64,000 nucleotides of DNA from Shewanella psychrophila (GTDB lineage: Bacteria; Pseudomonadota; Gammaproteobacteria; Enterobacterales; Shewanellaceae): NCBI RefSeq assembly GCF_002005305.1, contig NZ_CP014782.1:3038001-3102000 (forward strand), written 5' to 3'. The notes under the pieces are model-generated. The model had not been told where the DNA came from. It did no database searches and worked only from the letters and a program-made list of their open reading frames with translations. How positions within the stretch are numbered: position 1 is the first letter of the stretch; each line of letters begins with the position of its first letter. Shown here piece after piece: positions 9,313 through 17,247 of the stretch. A program made the position numbers and the translations under genes.

Positions 9313-10497
9313 ATGAAGCGCGAACTGAACAGACGACAACTGATTAAAGCCATAGCAGCTGGCGGTGTGCTTAGCCAATTCGGTAGCTTCTCGGCCCTTG
9401 CCACGCAAACGAAACGCCTCTATATCGATGGTCTATGTTTTCTGCCCGATGACCTCACCGATTTAAAAGCCTCAAACATCGATGCTTACCTGTGTGATAT
9501 ATCCGATATTGAAGCCATAAAGCAGCCCGATGGTACCACCAACTATAAACGCACCTACCAAGCGTGTATGAGGAGTATCTCCAAAGCACTCACGCGAGTG
9601 AATGATAACCCTGACAAGCTTATTCTGGGTACAAGCAGCAGCGATATTACCCGCGCCCACAACACTGGAAAAACTGCGGTTTTCTTTCAAATTCAAGGGG
9701 CGGATTGTGTCGAGAACAGTATTAGCTCAGGCTTGAGTCAAGTCGATGAGTTTTATGACAAAGGACTTAGAGCACTGCAACTCACTCACCATTATGGCAA
9801 CAAATTTAGCGGTGGCGCCTTAGATAATACTCAATCAACAGATGACGCTCTGGGTAATAAAAAGAGTCAAGGGCTCAATAAACCACTGACCCAAGCAGGC
9901 AAACAGTTAATCACTAAGCTCAACGATAAACGTATCTTAGTCGATGTCAGTCATTCCAGTCCGCAATCAGCGTTGGACACGGCCAAGGTATCGAACTCCC
10001 CTATCGTTCAAAGCCACGGAGCCGTGCGCGCCATCGTCAATCATGCTCGCTGCTCACCCGATGAGGTTATCAAAGCTATCGCAGATACTGGCGGCCTGTT
10101 TGGCATATTTATGATGAGCTTCTGGCTCACTAACGACAAAATACCGACTACCGAGCACTACATTGCTCACCTGAAGCATGTGGCTAATGTGGCTGGCATA
10201 GATGCCGTTGCTATTGCCAACGACTATCCGCTTACTGGTCAGAATAACCTGCTTAAGCTGAACAACAATAATGCAGCAGGCGTAAAGCAGTATCTCGATT
10301 GGTGGCACAGTTTACGAGCCAAGAATGTACTTGGCTATGATATTGAGCCAGTACACGTGGTGATCCCCGAACTCAACCATATTCACCGTATGAAACGCAT
10401 AGATTCAGCCTTAGCTAAGTCTGGATTTAGTGGCAGTGACAGAGATAAGATCATGGGCGGCAATTGGCAAAGAGTATTAAAAGAAGTATTAGGGTAA
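9313..10497 (+). CDS. Peptidase M19-like (membrane dipeptidase family) protein, Tat-type signal
   Basis: About 394 aa. The ATG at 9313 has AGGAGAG upstream. The N-terminus contains NRRQLIK followed by a hydrophobic stretch, a plausible twin-arginine export signal. The body follows the renal dipeptidase fold: ALQLTHHYGN, VDVSHSSPQSA, VQSHGAVRAI and VAIANDYPL match the LTH, DxSH, SH and SDFDG blocks. However, the first metal-ligand motif (normally DGHNDL) reads DGLCFLPDD, and the bridging Glu (normally IEGG or VEGG) is Gln in FQIQGAD. Two His ligands remain. The protein may therefore bind metal differently or not act as a dipeptidase. Divergent from the TAXI receptor gene and 59 bp upstream of a metallophosphoesterase gene. 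Confidence 0.75.
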   Translation: MKRELNRRQLIKAIAAGGVLSQFGSFSALATQTKRLYIDGLCFLPDDLTDLKASNIDAYLCDISDIEAIKQPDGTTNYKRTYQACMRSISKALTRVNDNPDKLILGTSSSDITRAHNTGKTAVFFQIQGADCVENSISSGLSQVDEFYDKGLRALQLTHHYGNKFSGGALDNTQSTDDALGNKKSQGLNKPLTQAGKQLITKLNDKRILVDVSHSSPQSALDTAKVSNSPIVQSHGAVRAIVNHARCSPDEVIKAIADTGGLFGIFMMSFWLTNDKIPTTEHYIAHLKHVANVAGIDAVAIANDYPLTGQNNLLKLNNNNAAGVKQYLDWWHSLRAKNVLGYDIEPVHVVIPELNHIHRMKRIDSALAKSGFSGSDRDKIMGGNWQRVLKEVLG

Positions 10498-10555
10498 ACT
10501 CTCATTGATTAATGTAGATACCTCTTCAACTGAACTGGTCAGACTATAAAATCTT

Positions 10556-11401
10556 ATGGATAAAATGAGAATATACCAGCTGAGTGATTGTCACTTACAC
10601 CTGGGCGATGAAGCCTCAAGAGCAAATTTAATTCGTGCTCTAACGACAATTGAAGAAGCTGATGATGGTGATGTACTCCTGTTAACTGGTGACTTAATCT
10701 GTGGCCCTTGTGTTGAAATATATACGCAATTTAAAGCCATAGTTCAGGCTCATACTTCTATCGTCAAAATCTTTGCCATTGCGGGGAATCATGACGATTT
10801 AGCTATGATGAAGTCGGTGTTTAGTGACAGTCGAATCCAAGTAAAAGATCATGTCCATCTTAACGATAACCTGAGTCTATGCTTTGTCGATTCCAGCCAA
10901 AAACCACTATCCAACATGTCACTCGGTGGGGGACGAGTTTCAACCAAAGCTCTAAGCGCCCTGAAAAAGTTCACCAGAAAGCATCGGTCCATCGTGGTGA
11001 TTCACCACCCAGTGGTTAATTTAGGCGCCAAGTGGTTTACCGAGATAGGTATTGAAAATAATCTTGCTGTCATGGAGGCGATACATCCACAAACTCTGGC
11101 TATTTTAAGCGGACATGCCCATGCATTTTTCAAGGAGCCTATAAAAATCCAAGAGCGAATCATCCCGCTCATTGTCAGCCCGGCAACCTCCTACGGCTTC
11201 GAACACACCAATCCCAGCTATGAAAAAAATACCAATATAGGCATCATGGCTTTTGACCTTGTTCCCACTCTAGCTCTGACTCCAGCTCCAGCTCCAGCTC
11301 CAGCAGTGGGCGAAGAGATAAAACCAGAGAAAGCAACTGGCACTAACAACAGAGAAATTGAATACTCATTACGTGAATCTGTGATCAATCTCAATCACTA
11401 G
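10556..11401 (+). CDS. Calcineurin-like metallophosphoesterase (CpdA-like)
   Basis: A 281-aa protein with the complete metallophosphoesterase signature: D-x-H in LSDCHL (Asp11, His13), LLTGDL, GNHDD, VVIHHPVV and SGHAHAF. The layout is that of class III cyclic nucleotide phosphodiesterases such as CpdA/Icc, which hydrolyse cAMP, but other phosphoester substrates are possible. A low-complexity Pro-Ala repeat (PAPAPAPA, near residue 244), encoded by tandem CCAGCT units at about 11280-11305, separates the catalytic domain from a short polar C-terminal tail that is not typical of the family. It lies 59 bp after the M19-like gene on the same strand, with no clear terminator between, so co-transcription is likely. 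Confidence 0.82.
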   Translation: MDKMRIYQLSDCHLHLGDEASRANLIRALTTIEEADDGDVLLLTGDLICGPCVEIYTQFKAIVQAHTSIVKIFAIAGNHDDLAMMKSVFSDSRIQVKDHVHLNDNLSLCFVDSSQKPLSNMSLGGGRVSTKALSALKKFTRKHRSIVVIHHPVVNLGAKWFTEIGIENNLAVMEAIHPQTLAILSGHAHAFFKEPIKIQERIIPLIVSPATSYGFEHTNPSYEKNTNIGIMAFDLVPTLALTPAPAPAPAVGEEIKPEKATGTNNREIEYSLRESVINLNH

Positions 11402-12014
11402 GGTTTCATTGCTAATCCAACAGACCAGCAGCAGATAAAATCCTTCAAGAGCATCTGATTTTTACAGCTCCCTCCCCCTGAAAGAGACAACAGCAACAAT
11501 TCTTATCCAAACAGCCTATTAGAACACATGTTCAATAATAGCCAATGATGTCATATCAAGGCCAAGTCTTGGGCCTGAATACATAAGCCACAACCTAGAC
11601 TTTTAACCTAGTACAAAAGATTAAGTTTACCTGCTTTATGTAAATATCATTGTTCAAAGATAGCAATTAGCAGTCTACTCCAACTTAACAATTTTATTAC
11701 CTATGTATGTCGCCTCCCCATCTTCTTTGGCCTGAGACATTCAGCGAATACCATCGATAACATTATATTTTAATTACAATTAACGAGTCAGAATAACCTA
11801 AGGGATTGCTAATATCTTTAATGTTATTTGTAGTACACATCTCTTTGATGTTGAGGAATCCGCCAATAATAAATAAAAATTAACTAATGTAACAATGTGA
11901 GATTGATCACACATTGTCGTCATAAATCGACGCATTATCAGATCTGATCATGAGGTTCAATCTACAAGTTGAATCAAACATATATTAAATCATCTCGACC
12001 AATGAAGGTTTTAT
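11402..12014. other. Intergenic region upstream of aspTD
   Basis: About 610 bp without a recognisable gene. The only clear element is the CRP-type palindrome at 11896-11911. The rest is A+T-rich and probably holds the end of the upstream transcript and the aspT promoter. Confidence 0.5.
11896..11911. promoter_or_regulatory. CRP-type binding site upstream of aspT
   Basis: TGTGAGATTGATCACA is an exact match to the CRP consensus TGTGA-N6-TCACA. It lies about 104 bp upstream of the aspT start. CRP controls anaerobic and carbon metabolism in Shewanella. That it activates aspTD is inferred from position. Confidence 0.75.
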
Positions 12015-13727
12015 ATGGACATTTTAGAAGAACTTTTCAAAGCTGCTCCCTTAGTCGCACTTTTTATAACGCTCACTTTTGGTTACCTCATAGGTAAAAT
12101 CACCATAGGTAAATTTGTCTTAGGCGGGGTGGCAGGGACATTGCTCGTAGGCGTTGTTGTTGGCCAAGTCGGTGTGGATATTGACAGTGGTGTCAAAAGT
12201 ATTTTTTTCGCGTTATTTATTTATGCCGTCGGTTTTCAAGGCGGACCACAATTTTTTGGTGCACTAAACCGGCGCACACTCAATATACTGCTCTCCGCTG
12301 TCGTCATGACTGTGACTGGCTTAGTCTGTGTTATTGCTGCGGCTTGGCTTTTCGATCTTGATAGAGGCACTGCCGCAGGCTTGGCCGCCGGAGGATTAAC
12401 ACAGTCATCAATTATAGGAACTGCTGGTGACTCCATCGCTAACCTCATGGGAGTGAGCGACCAAGCTAAGAAGATCATGGAAACCAATGTGGCTGTCGGC
12501 TACGCCGTGACCTACATTTTCGGCTCATTGGGACCGATAATTATGGTGACCTGGTTTTTCCCCACGATTATGGGTTGGGACATTCGCGCCGAAGCAATCA
12601 AGAAAGCCAACTCGATGTCAGGTGGTAAACCCGAACTAGAACCAGGGCAATTCAACGCTATAAGCAGAATTGTTTCGAGAGCTTATAAGATATCTCCTGA
12701 TAGCTATGCAATAGGCAAAACCGTCGCAGAAGTTAATGAGGCGCTCTACGATGTGGCTATTGAACTCATTCAACGACAAGGCGCAGACACCGCGGCCGAT
12801 GCAGAGACAATAATACAACAAGATGATGTTGTTATTGTCACCGGTGTCAGAACTTCAATTCATAAAATACCCGATTTCTTAGGCGTAGAGTGCAGCGTAC
12901 CGGAAGACTTTACCTTAATTGAAGAGCATCGACAGCTACTGGTGACTGGTGAAAAGCTGGTAGGTAAGAAATTAAAAGAGATAAAACAGGTTACAGGCTT
13001 GTCAGTGCGACGAGGTGTTTATCTATCTGACTACAAACGCGCAGGTAAAACCATCAATATATCGCCAGATCTTATTGTCGAAAAGAACGACCAGTTGCAA
13101 TTAACCGGCACGCCTGATGATATTAACCGTGTTCAAAATACCATAGGTGACAGATTAGTCTCTCCATATTTCACCGACTTTGTATTTTTTGGACTGGGCA
13201 TGACAGTAGGTATGCTGATTGGCCTGATACATTTTAAGATAGCCGGTATTCCCGTCACCATAGGATCTGGAGCCGGTTGCCTTGTTTCCGGTCTCATGTT
13301 CGGTTGGCTCAGAAATACCCACCCAAGATTTGCATCACTGCCTATGGGAGCCTCTAACTTTCTACGTGATTTTGGTCTTGCGGTATTTGTCGGACTCGTT
13401 GGCTTATCAGCTGGCCCTCAGGCGGTAGTCACCATCAAAGAGTACGGTCTCACACTGCTTTTCTTAGGCGTTTTTGTCACTATCGTGCCTCAAATTATCG
13501 CCTTTTTCTTTTCCTATTACGTCTTGAGAATAAAAGATCCAATAGAAGCCTTGGGCGCCTTAGTCGGTGGCCGAAGTGCTAACCCAGGCTTTGCCGCCTT
13601 ACTGAGTAAAGCGGGTAACCCAACGCCAGTATTCTCTTTTACGGTGACCTATGCCGTAGCAAATGTTCTCCTCACATTGTGGGGACCTATCATAGTCGGC
13701 ATCATCACTAAAAATGTTGCTGGTTAA
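12015..13727 (+). CDS. aspT: Aspartate:alanine antiporter
   Basis: A 570-aa inner-membrane transporter of the AAE (aspartate:alanine exchanger) family. About five hydrophobic segments at the N-terminus (KAAPLVALFITLTFGYLIG onward) are followed by a large central cytoplasmic region of about 190 residues with two TrkA-C/RCK_C-like modules (SYAIGKTVAEVNE; GEKLVGKKLKEIKQVTG), then further membrane segments with GGRSANPGFAAL near the end. Family members exchange extracellular aspartate for intracellular alanine. Together with the decarboxylase encoded 32 bp downstream this forms an electrogenic cycle that consumes a proton inside the cell. The pairing with aspD supports the specific name. Confidence 0.92.
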   Translation: MDILEELFKAAPLVALFITLTFGYLIGKITIGKFVLGGVAGTLLVGVVVGQVGVDIDSGVKSIFFALFIYAVGFQGGPQFFGALNRRTLNILLSAVVMTVTGLVCVIAAAWLFDLDRGTAAGLAAGGLTQSSIIGTAGDSIANLMGVSDQAKKIMETNVAVGYAVTYIFGSLGPIIMVTWFFPTIMGWDIRAEAIKKANSMSGGKPELEPGQFNAISRIVSRAYKISPDSYAIGKTVAEVNEALYDVAIELIQRQGADTAADAETIIQQDDVVIVTGVRTSIHKIPDFLGVECSVPEDFTLIEEHRQLLVTGEKLVGKKLKEIKQVTGLSVRRGVYLSDYKRAGKTINISPDLIVEKNDQLQLTGTPDDINRVQNTIGDRLVSPYFTDFVFFGLGMTVGMLIGLIHFKIAGIPVTIGSGAGCLVSGLMFGWLRNTHPRFASLPMGASNFLRDFGLAVFVGLVGLSAGPQAVVTIKEYGLTLLFLGVFVTIVPQIIAFFFSYYVLRIKDPIEALGALVGGRSANPGFAALLSKAGNPTPVFSFTVTYAVANVLLTLWGPIIVGIITKNVAG

Positions 13728-13759
13728 TTGTTTATCTATATACATAAATGGATGGTTAT

Positions 13760-15349
13760 ATGAAAAATCTAGATTTCTCACAATTTACAAACCTAAGCCC
13801 GTTTGAGCTAAAAGATAAGCTAATCGAAGTCGCTCAAGCCACGCCAGATCGAATTTTATTGGATGCCGGGCGCGGCAACCCCAACTTTTTAGCCACATTA
13901 CCGAGACGCGCTTTTCTAAGATTAGGTGATTTCGCCTTAGAAGAGTCTGAGCGTTCATATGCTTACCTCAATGAAGGCTTCGGTGGCATTCCCGACGGCA
14001 AAGGCATCGTTGCCCGATTTGATACGTTCGCTAAAGAGCATAAAGATACCGAAGGCGTTAAGTTTCTCCAGTCTTCAATCAGTTATGTAAAAGACCAGTT
14101 AGGATTAAGCCGCGAATCGTTTCTACACGAAATGGTGAATGCATTTCTAGGTTGTAATTACCCAGTGCCTCCTAGAATGTTGACCAATATCGAATCGATC
14201 GTAAACGCATACATAGCACAAGAGATGTATGGCAGTTTACCTGTCAATAACGATTTTGATTTGTTTGCCACCGAGGGCGGTACGGCAGCAATGACCTATA
14301 CCTTCCAAACTATGTTTACTAACGGCTTATTAAAGAAAGGCGATAAAGTAGCGTTAACCACACCTATCTTTACACCTTATTTAGAAATCCCGGAACTTGC
14401 AGAGTTTGAGCTGGAAATTGTTGAGATCCGCTTAGATGAGGAGACATGGCAGTTAACCGATCCGGAAATTGCTAAACTGGAAGACAAAGACATTAAACTG
14501 CTCTGCGTCGTAAATCCAAGTAACCCGCCTTCGGTTAAGTTTTCCAATGACATATTAGATAAGTTAGCCAACTTAGTTGCCACTAAGCGCAAAGACCTGT
14601 TTATCGTCACTGACGATGTATATGGCACATTCGCCGATGACTTTGTGTCGCTGTTTGCTAAATGTCCATACAACACCTTATGTGTATATTCCTTCTCTAA
14701 ATACTTCGGCGCGACGGGTTGGCGCTTAGGTGTTATCGGTATTCAAGATAAAAATATCTTCGACGACACATTAAAGTCTATGTCTGAAGAGCACAACTTA
14801 ACATTAGATGATCGCTATAAAACCTTAACCCCTCATCCCAGAGACATAAAGTTTATCGACCGCATGGTTGCCGATAGCCGAAATGTCGCCCTTAACCACA
14901 CTGCTGGTCTTTCTTTGCCACAACAAGTACAAATGGCACTGTTCTCACTCAGCTGCCTGATGGACAGAGGTAATGACTACAAGCGCGCAACCAAACGACT
15001 CATTCGTGAACGTTATCAAACCCTCTACAAAAATATGGGGATTAAGGTAGAAGAGAACGAAAACAGTGTTGACTACTACACCTTGCTCGATTTAGATATC
15101 CTTGGGGCTAAAATGTATGGTGATGAATTCGTCAACTGGTTCAAGCAGTCTGGCTTAGGTAAAGAGTTTCTATTCAGGCTCGCCGATGAAACAGGGGTAG
15201 TACTCCTGCCAGGTAAAGGATTCGATGTAGTTCACGCTTCAGTCAGAGTGTCCTTAGCGAATTTAACCCATCATGAGTATGCAGCCATAGGTCGCTTAAC
15301 CAGAAAAGTGATGGATGAGTGCTATGCCGAATACGTGAAAAATAAGTAA
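13760..15349 (+). CDS. aspD: Aspartate 4-decarboxylase (bifunctional aspartate aminotransferase)
   Basis: About 529 aa, a PLP enzyme of fold type I. The PLP lysine is in YSFSKYFGATGWRLG, and VVNPSNPPS and TDDVYG are the expected cofactor-contact blocks. It converts L-aspartate to L-alanine plus CO2 in the cytosol and keeps some transaminase activity in characterised homologues. Length near 530 residues, longer than ordinary aminotransferases, fits AspD. I prefer the ATG at 13760 because GGATGG lies 5-6 nt upstream; the ATG at 13748 has no such site and adds four residues. It is the second gene of the aspT-aspD operon and is followed by a terminator. Confidence 0.92.
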   Translation: MKNLDFSQFTNLSPFELKDKLIEVAQATPDRILLDAGRGNPNFLATLPRRAFLRLGDFALEESERSYAYLNEGFGGIPDGKGIVARFDTFAKEHKDTEGVKFLQSSISYVKDQLGLSRESFLHEMVNAFLGCNYPVPPRMLTNIESIVNAYIAQEMYGSLPVNNDFDLFATEGGTAAMTYTFQTMFTNGLLKKGDKVALTTPIFTPYLEIPELAEFELEIVEIRLDEETWQLTDPEIAKLEDKDIKLLCVVNPSNPPSVKFSNDILDKLANLVATKRKDLFIVTDDVYGTFADDFVSLFAKCPYNTLCVYSFSKYFGATGWRLGVIGIQDKNIFDDTLKSMSEEHNLTLDDRYKTLTPHPRDIKFIDRMVADSRNVALNHTAGLSLPQQVQMALFSLSCLMDRGNDYKRATKRLIRERYQTLYKNMGIKVEENENSVDYYTLLDLDILGAKMYGDEFVNWFKQSGLGKEFLFRLADETGVVLLPGKGFDVVHASVRVSLANLTHHEYAAIGRLTRKVMDECYAEYVKNK

Positions 15350-15363
15350 ACTTATCTAACTCG

Positions 15364-15397
15364 CTCACTCAAGATAACGAGTGTGATCTTGAGTGAG
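15364..15397 (+). terminator. Terminator of the aspTD operon
   Basis: A perfect 12-bp stem CTCACTCAAGAT / ATCTTGAGTGAG with a 10-nt loop, beginning 15 bp after the aspD stop and followed by TTTGTCC. Confidence 0.7.
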
Positions 15398-15558
15398 TTT
15401 GTCCCCGACTTGCCTATCGTTCAGAAAGCCGTTCAACTTACTCTTATGTTCAGCTTCACTAAATCGATTTTTATCCCGCCGTTTCTCCCAGCTTGAATAA
15501 CTGATTTAAGCACTAAAATCTTTTTCGACCATTGATTTATTGTCGCGATTCTCATCTA

Positions 15559-15572
15559 ATACCAATCGGTAT
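15559..15572. repeat. Short palindromic repeat ATACCAATCGGTAT
   Basis: A 14-nt near-palindrome 36 bp upstream of the ATPase gene at 15608. Related copies occur at 38657-38670 and 50876-50889, each in an intergenic region. Confidence 0.55.
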
Positions 15573-15607
15573 AATAATCCTGTTCGCCACAAACCAAAGA
15601 AATATTT

Positions 15608-16786
15608 ATGCTGACAACCTTAGCCATTCAAAATTACCGTTCGCTGCGTGAGATCAGAGTCCCACTCGAGCGGCTCAACTTAGTCACAGGCGCTAACGGA
15701 AGCGGCAAGTCTAACCTCTACAAGGCACTGAGATTACTGGCGCAAACCGCACAAGGAGGCGTGGTTAACGCATTGGCATTAGAAGGTGGATTGGACTCCA
15801 GTTTTTGGGCTGGGCCTGAAAATATCACTAAGGGTATGCTAAGAGGCGAAACCGCCATAGAACCAACGGTGCGACAGCAGGTCAAGCGTCTTAAACTCGG
15901 ATTTGCCAGCGATGAGTTCAGCTACCTTATCGAACTTGGACTACCTAAGCCTGATTCCACCACCTTATTCGGCTTAGACCCGCAGATTAAACGCGAAGCC
16001 ATCTGGGTTGGTAACAAGTATCGTCCCGCGGCTGTACTCGTTGAGCGTCGAGGTCCTTTGGTCAAGAGCCGCGCCGAGAAAAATAAGCAAGCCGGCTGGC
16101 AAACTTTGAACTTACATATGCAACACGGTGACAGCATCTTTAGCGAACTTGCCGATCCCGAGCGTGCTCCCGAGGTACTTAGGCTCAGAGACAGCATCCG
16201 CGCCTGGCGCTTTTACGATCACTTTCGTAGTGACAGCGACGCCCCAGCAAGAAAGCCACAACTAGGCACGCGAACACCAGTACTTCACCATGATGGCCGA
16301 GATCTCGCCTCGGCAATTCAGACTATTTTCGAGATAGGTGATAAGGAAGGCTTCGATCATGCAGTCAGTGACGCCTTTCCCGGCGCACATGTGCATATCG
16401 AATATGAATCTAACGGTATGCTCAGCCTGAACTTCTATCAAGAAGGTTTACTCAGGCCCCTCAAGGCTGGCGAATTATCCGATGGTACGCTGAGATACCT
16501 GCTACTCATCGCAGCCTTGTTAACCCCAAGGCCACCGGAACTAATGGTGCTCAACGAGCCGGAAACCAGCTTACATCCGGATCTCCTGCCCGCCCTGTCT
16601 CGGTTAATTGCTAAAGCATCGAGCCTATGTCAGCTTTGGGTCGTCTCTCACGCCAAAAGGCTCATCAATGCCCTCAATGAATTTGAGCACTGTAATCTTA
16701 TTGAGCTAGATAAACAGCTGGGTCAAACAGAGATCATAGGCCAAGATATCTTGAGTACACCGAGTTGGAACTGGCAACAGAAATGA
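15608..16786 (+). CDS. AAA family ATPase (RecF/SMC-like)
   Basis: A 392-aa protein with the head-domain features of ABC/SMC ATPases: Walker A GANGSGKSN near residue 30, the signature ELSDGTLRYL, Walker B LMVLNEPETSLHP and the switch His in VVSHAKR. There is no long coiled coil and no extra enzymatic domain, so it resembles the widespread single-gene AAA_21-type ATPases of bacterial chromosomes, whose function is undefined. Size is close to the AriA ATPase of PARIS defence, but no TOPRIM partner gene is adjacent, so I do not claim that. It is monocistronic, and its stop is near the end of an opposite-strand dispersed repeat. Confidence 0.8.
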   Translation: MLTTLAIQNYRSLREIRVPLERLNLVTGANGSGKSNLYKALRLLAQTAQGGVVNALALEGGLDSSFWAGPENITKGMLRGETAIEPTVRQQVKRLKLGFASDEFSYLIELGLPKPDSTTLFGLDPQIKREAIWVGNKYRPAAVLVERRGPLVKSRAEKNKQAGWQTLNLHMQHGDSIFSELADPERAPEVLRLRDSIRAWRFYDHFRSDSDAPARKPQLGTRTPVLHHDGRDLASAIQTIFEIGDKEGFDHAVSDAFPGAHVHIEYESNGMLSLNFYQEGLLRPLKAGELSDGTLRYLLLIAALLTPRPPELMVLNEPETSLHPDLLPALSRLIAKASSLCQLWVVSHAKRLINALNEFEHCNLIELDKQLGQTEIIGQDILSTPSWNWQQK

Positions 16787-16794
16787 GTTTACTT

Positions 16795-17090
16795 GTCAGA
16801 TAACAAGTTTCAAATATCTTTATTGGGTTCATTTGGCAGGTTTGATATTTGGTTCGCTAACTGAACCGTTTTACTTCAATTTTATCTATCACCTGCCGTG
16901 GGCTTAAGTGCAAACACTTCTGTGACACGCTGTGAATATATCCCTATACGCTCTGCGACATCATCCCTGATGTCGAAGGTCACAGCCGCGTTTACACCTG
17001 ATTATTTATCTCTTCGATTGGAATTTTACTGACTGTGATCACAGACTGTGATTATTGACAGTAACCCACTTTTGGACATAAACGAGTCAG
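16795..17090 (-). repeat. Structured dispersed repeat, copy C
   Basis: Read on the minus strand, this region aligns with the copies at 19957-20160 and 20220-20457. Shared blocks are TCGAAGAGATAAATA, GGTGTAAACGCGGCTG and CAAATGAACC. Covarying helices are visible: the outer stem (plus-strand 16920-16926 with 16979-16985), a hairpin at 16956-16975 whose loop reads AGGGAT on the minus strand, and a stem pairing 16835-16841 with 16891-16897. A CTGTGATCACAG palindrome lies near 17034-17045. This fills most of the gap between the two ATPase genes. Confidence 0.7.
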
Positions 17091-17146
17091 AGCCTAGCCT
17101 CTAACTCGCGAGCTTTTGGTTAGGAGAAGTATGGCAATTAGATATG

Positions 17147-17247
17147 AGTTAACGCCGCCATAAGCGGTGAGTAACAGTTGGCTAAAATGTGTAGCGAAGC
17201 GGAACTGAGCCAACTGTTACTAATCCGACTTTATGGCCTTGTTATGT
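17147..17247 (-). repeat. Integron attC-like recombination site
   Basis: A 101-bp imperfect palindrome. Read on the minus strand it begins ACATAAC (R''-like) and ends GTTAACT (R'-like); each differs from RYYYAAC/GTTRRRY at one position. The arms pair 14/14 at AGTAACAGTTGGCT (17170-17183 with 17208-17221) and 7/7 at GCCATAA (17157-17163 with 17231-17237), with an unpaired 24-nt centre. The site starts 17 bp after the stop codon of the minus-strand ATPase gene, as expected for a gene cassette. Confidence 0.75.

Noticed and set aside
15608..16786. AriA component of a PARIS defence system
   Set aside because: Only the ATPase head is seen. There is no TOPRIM (AriB) gene beside it.
17034..17045. 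CTGTGATCACAG palindrome as a CRP site
   Set aside because: It has no 6-nt spacer between TGTGA and TCACA, lies inside dispersed repeat copy C, and is not placed upstream of a start on the correct side at normal spacing.
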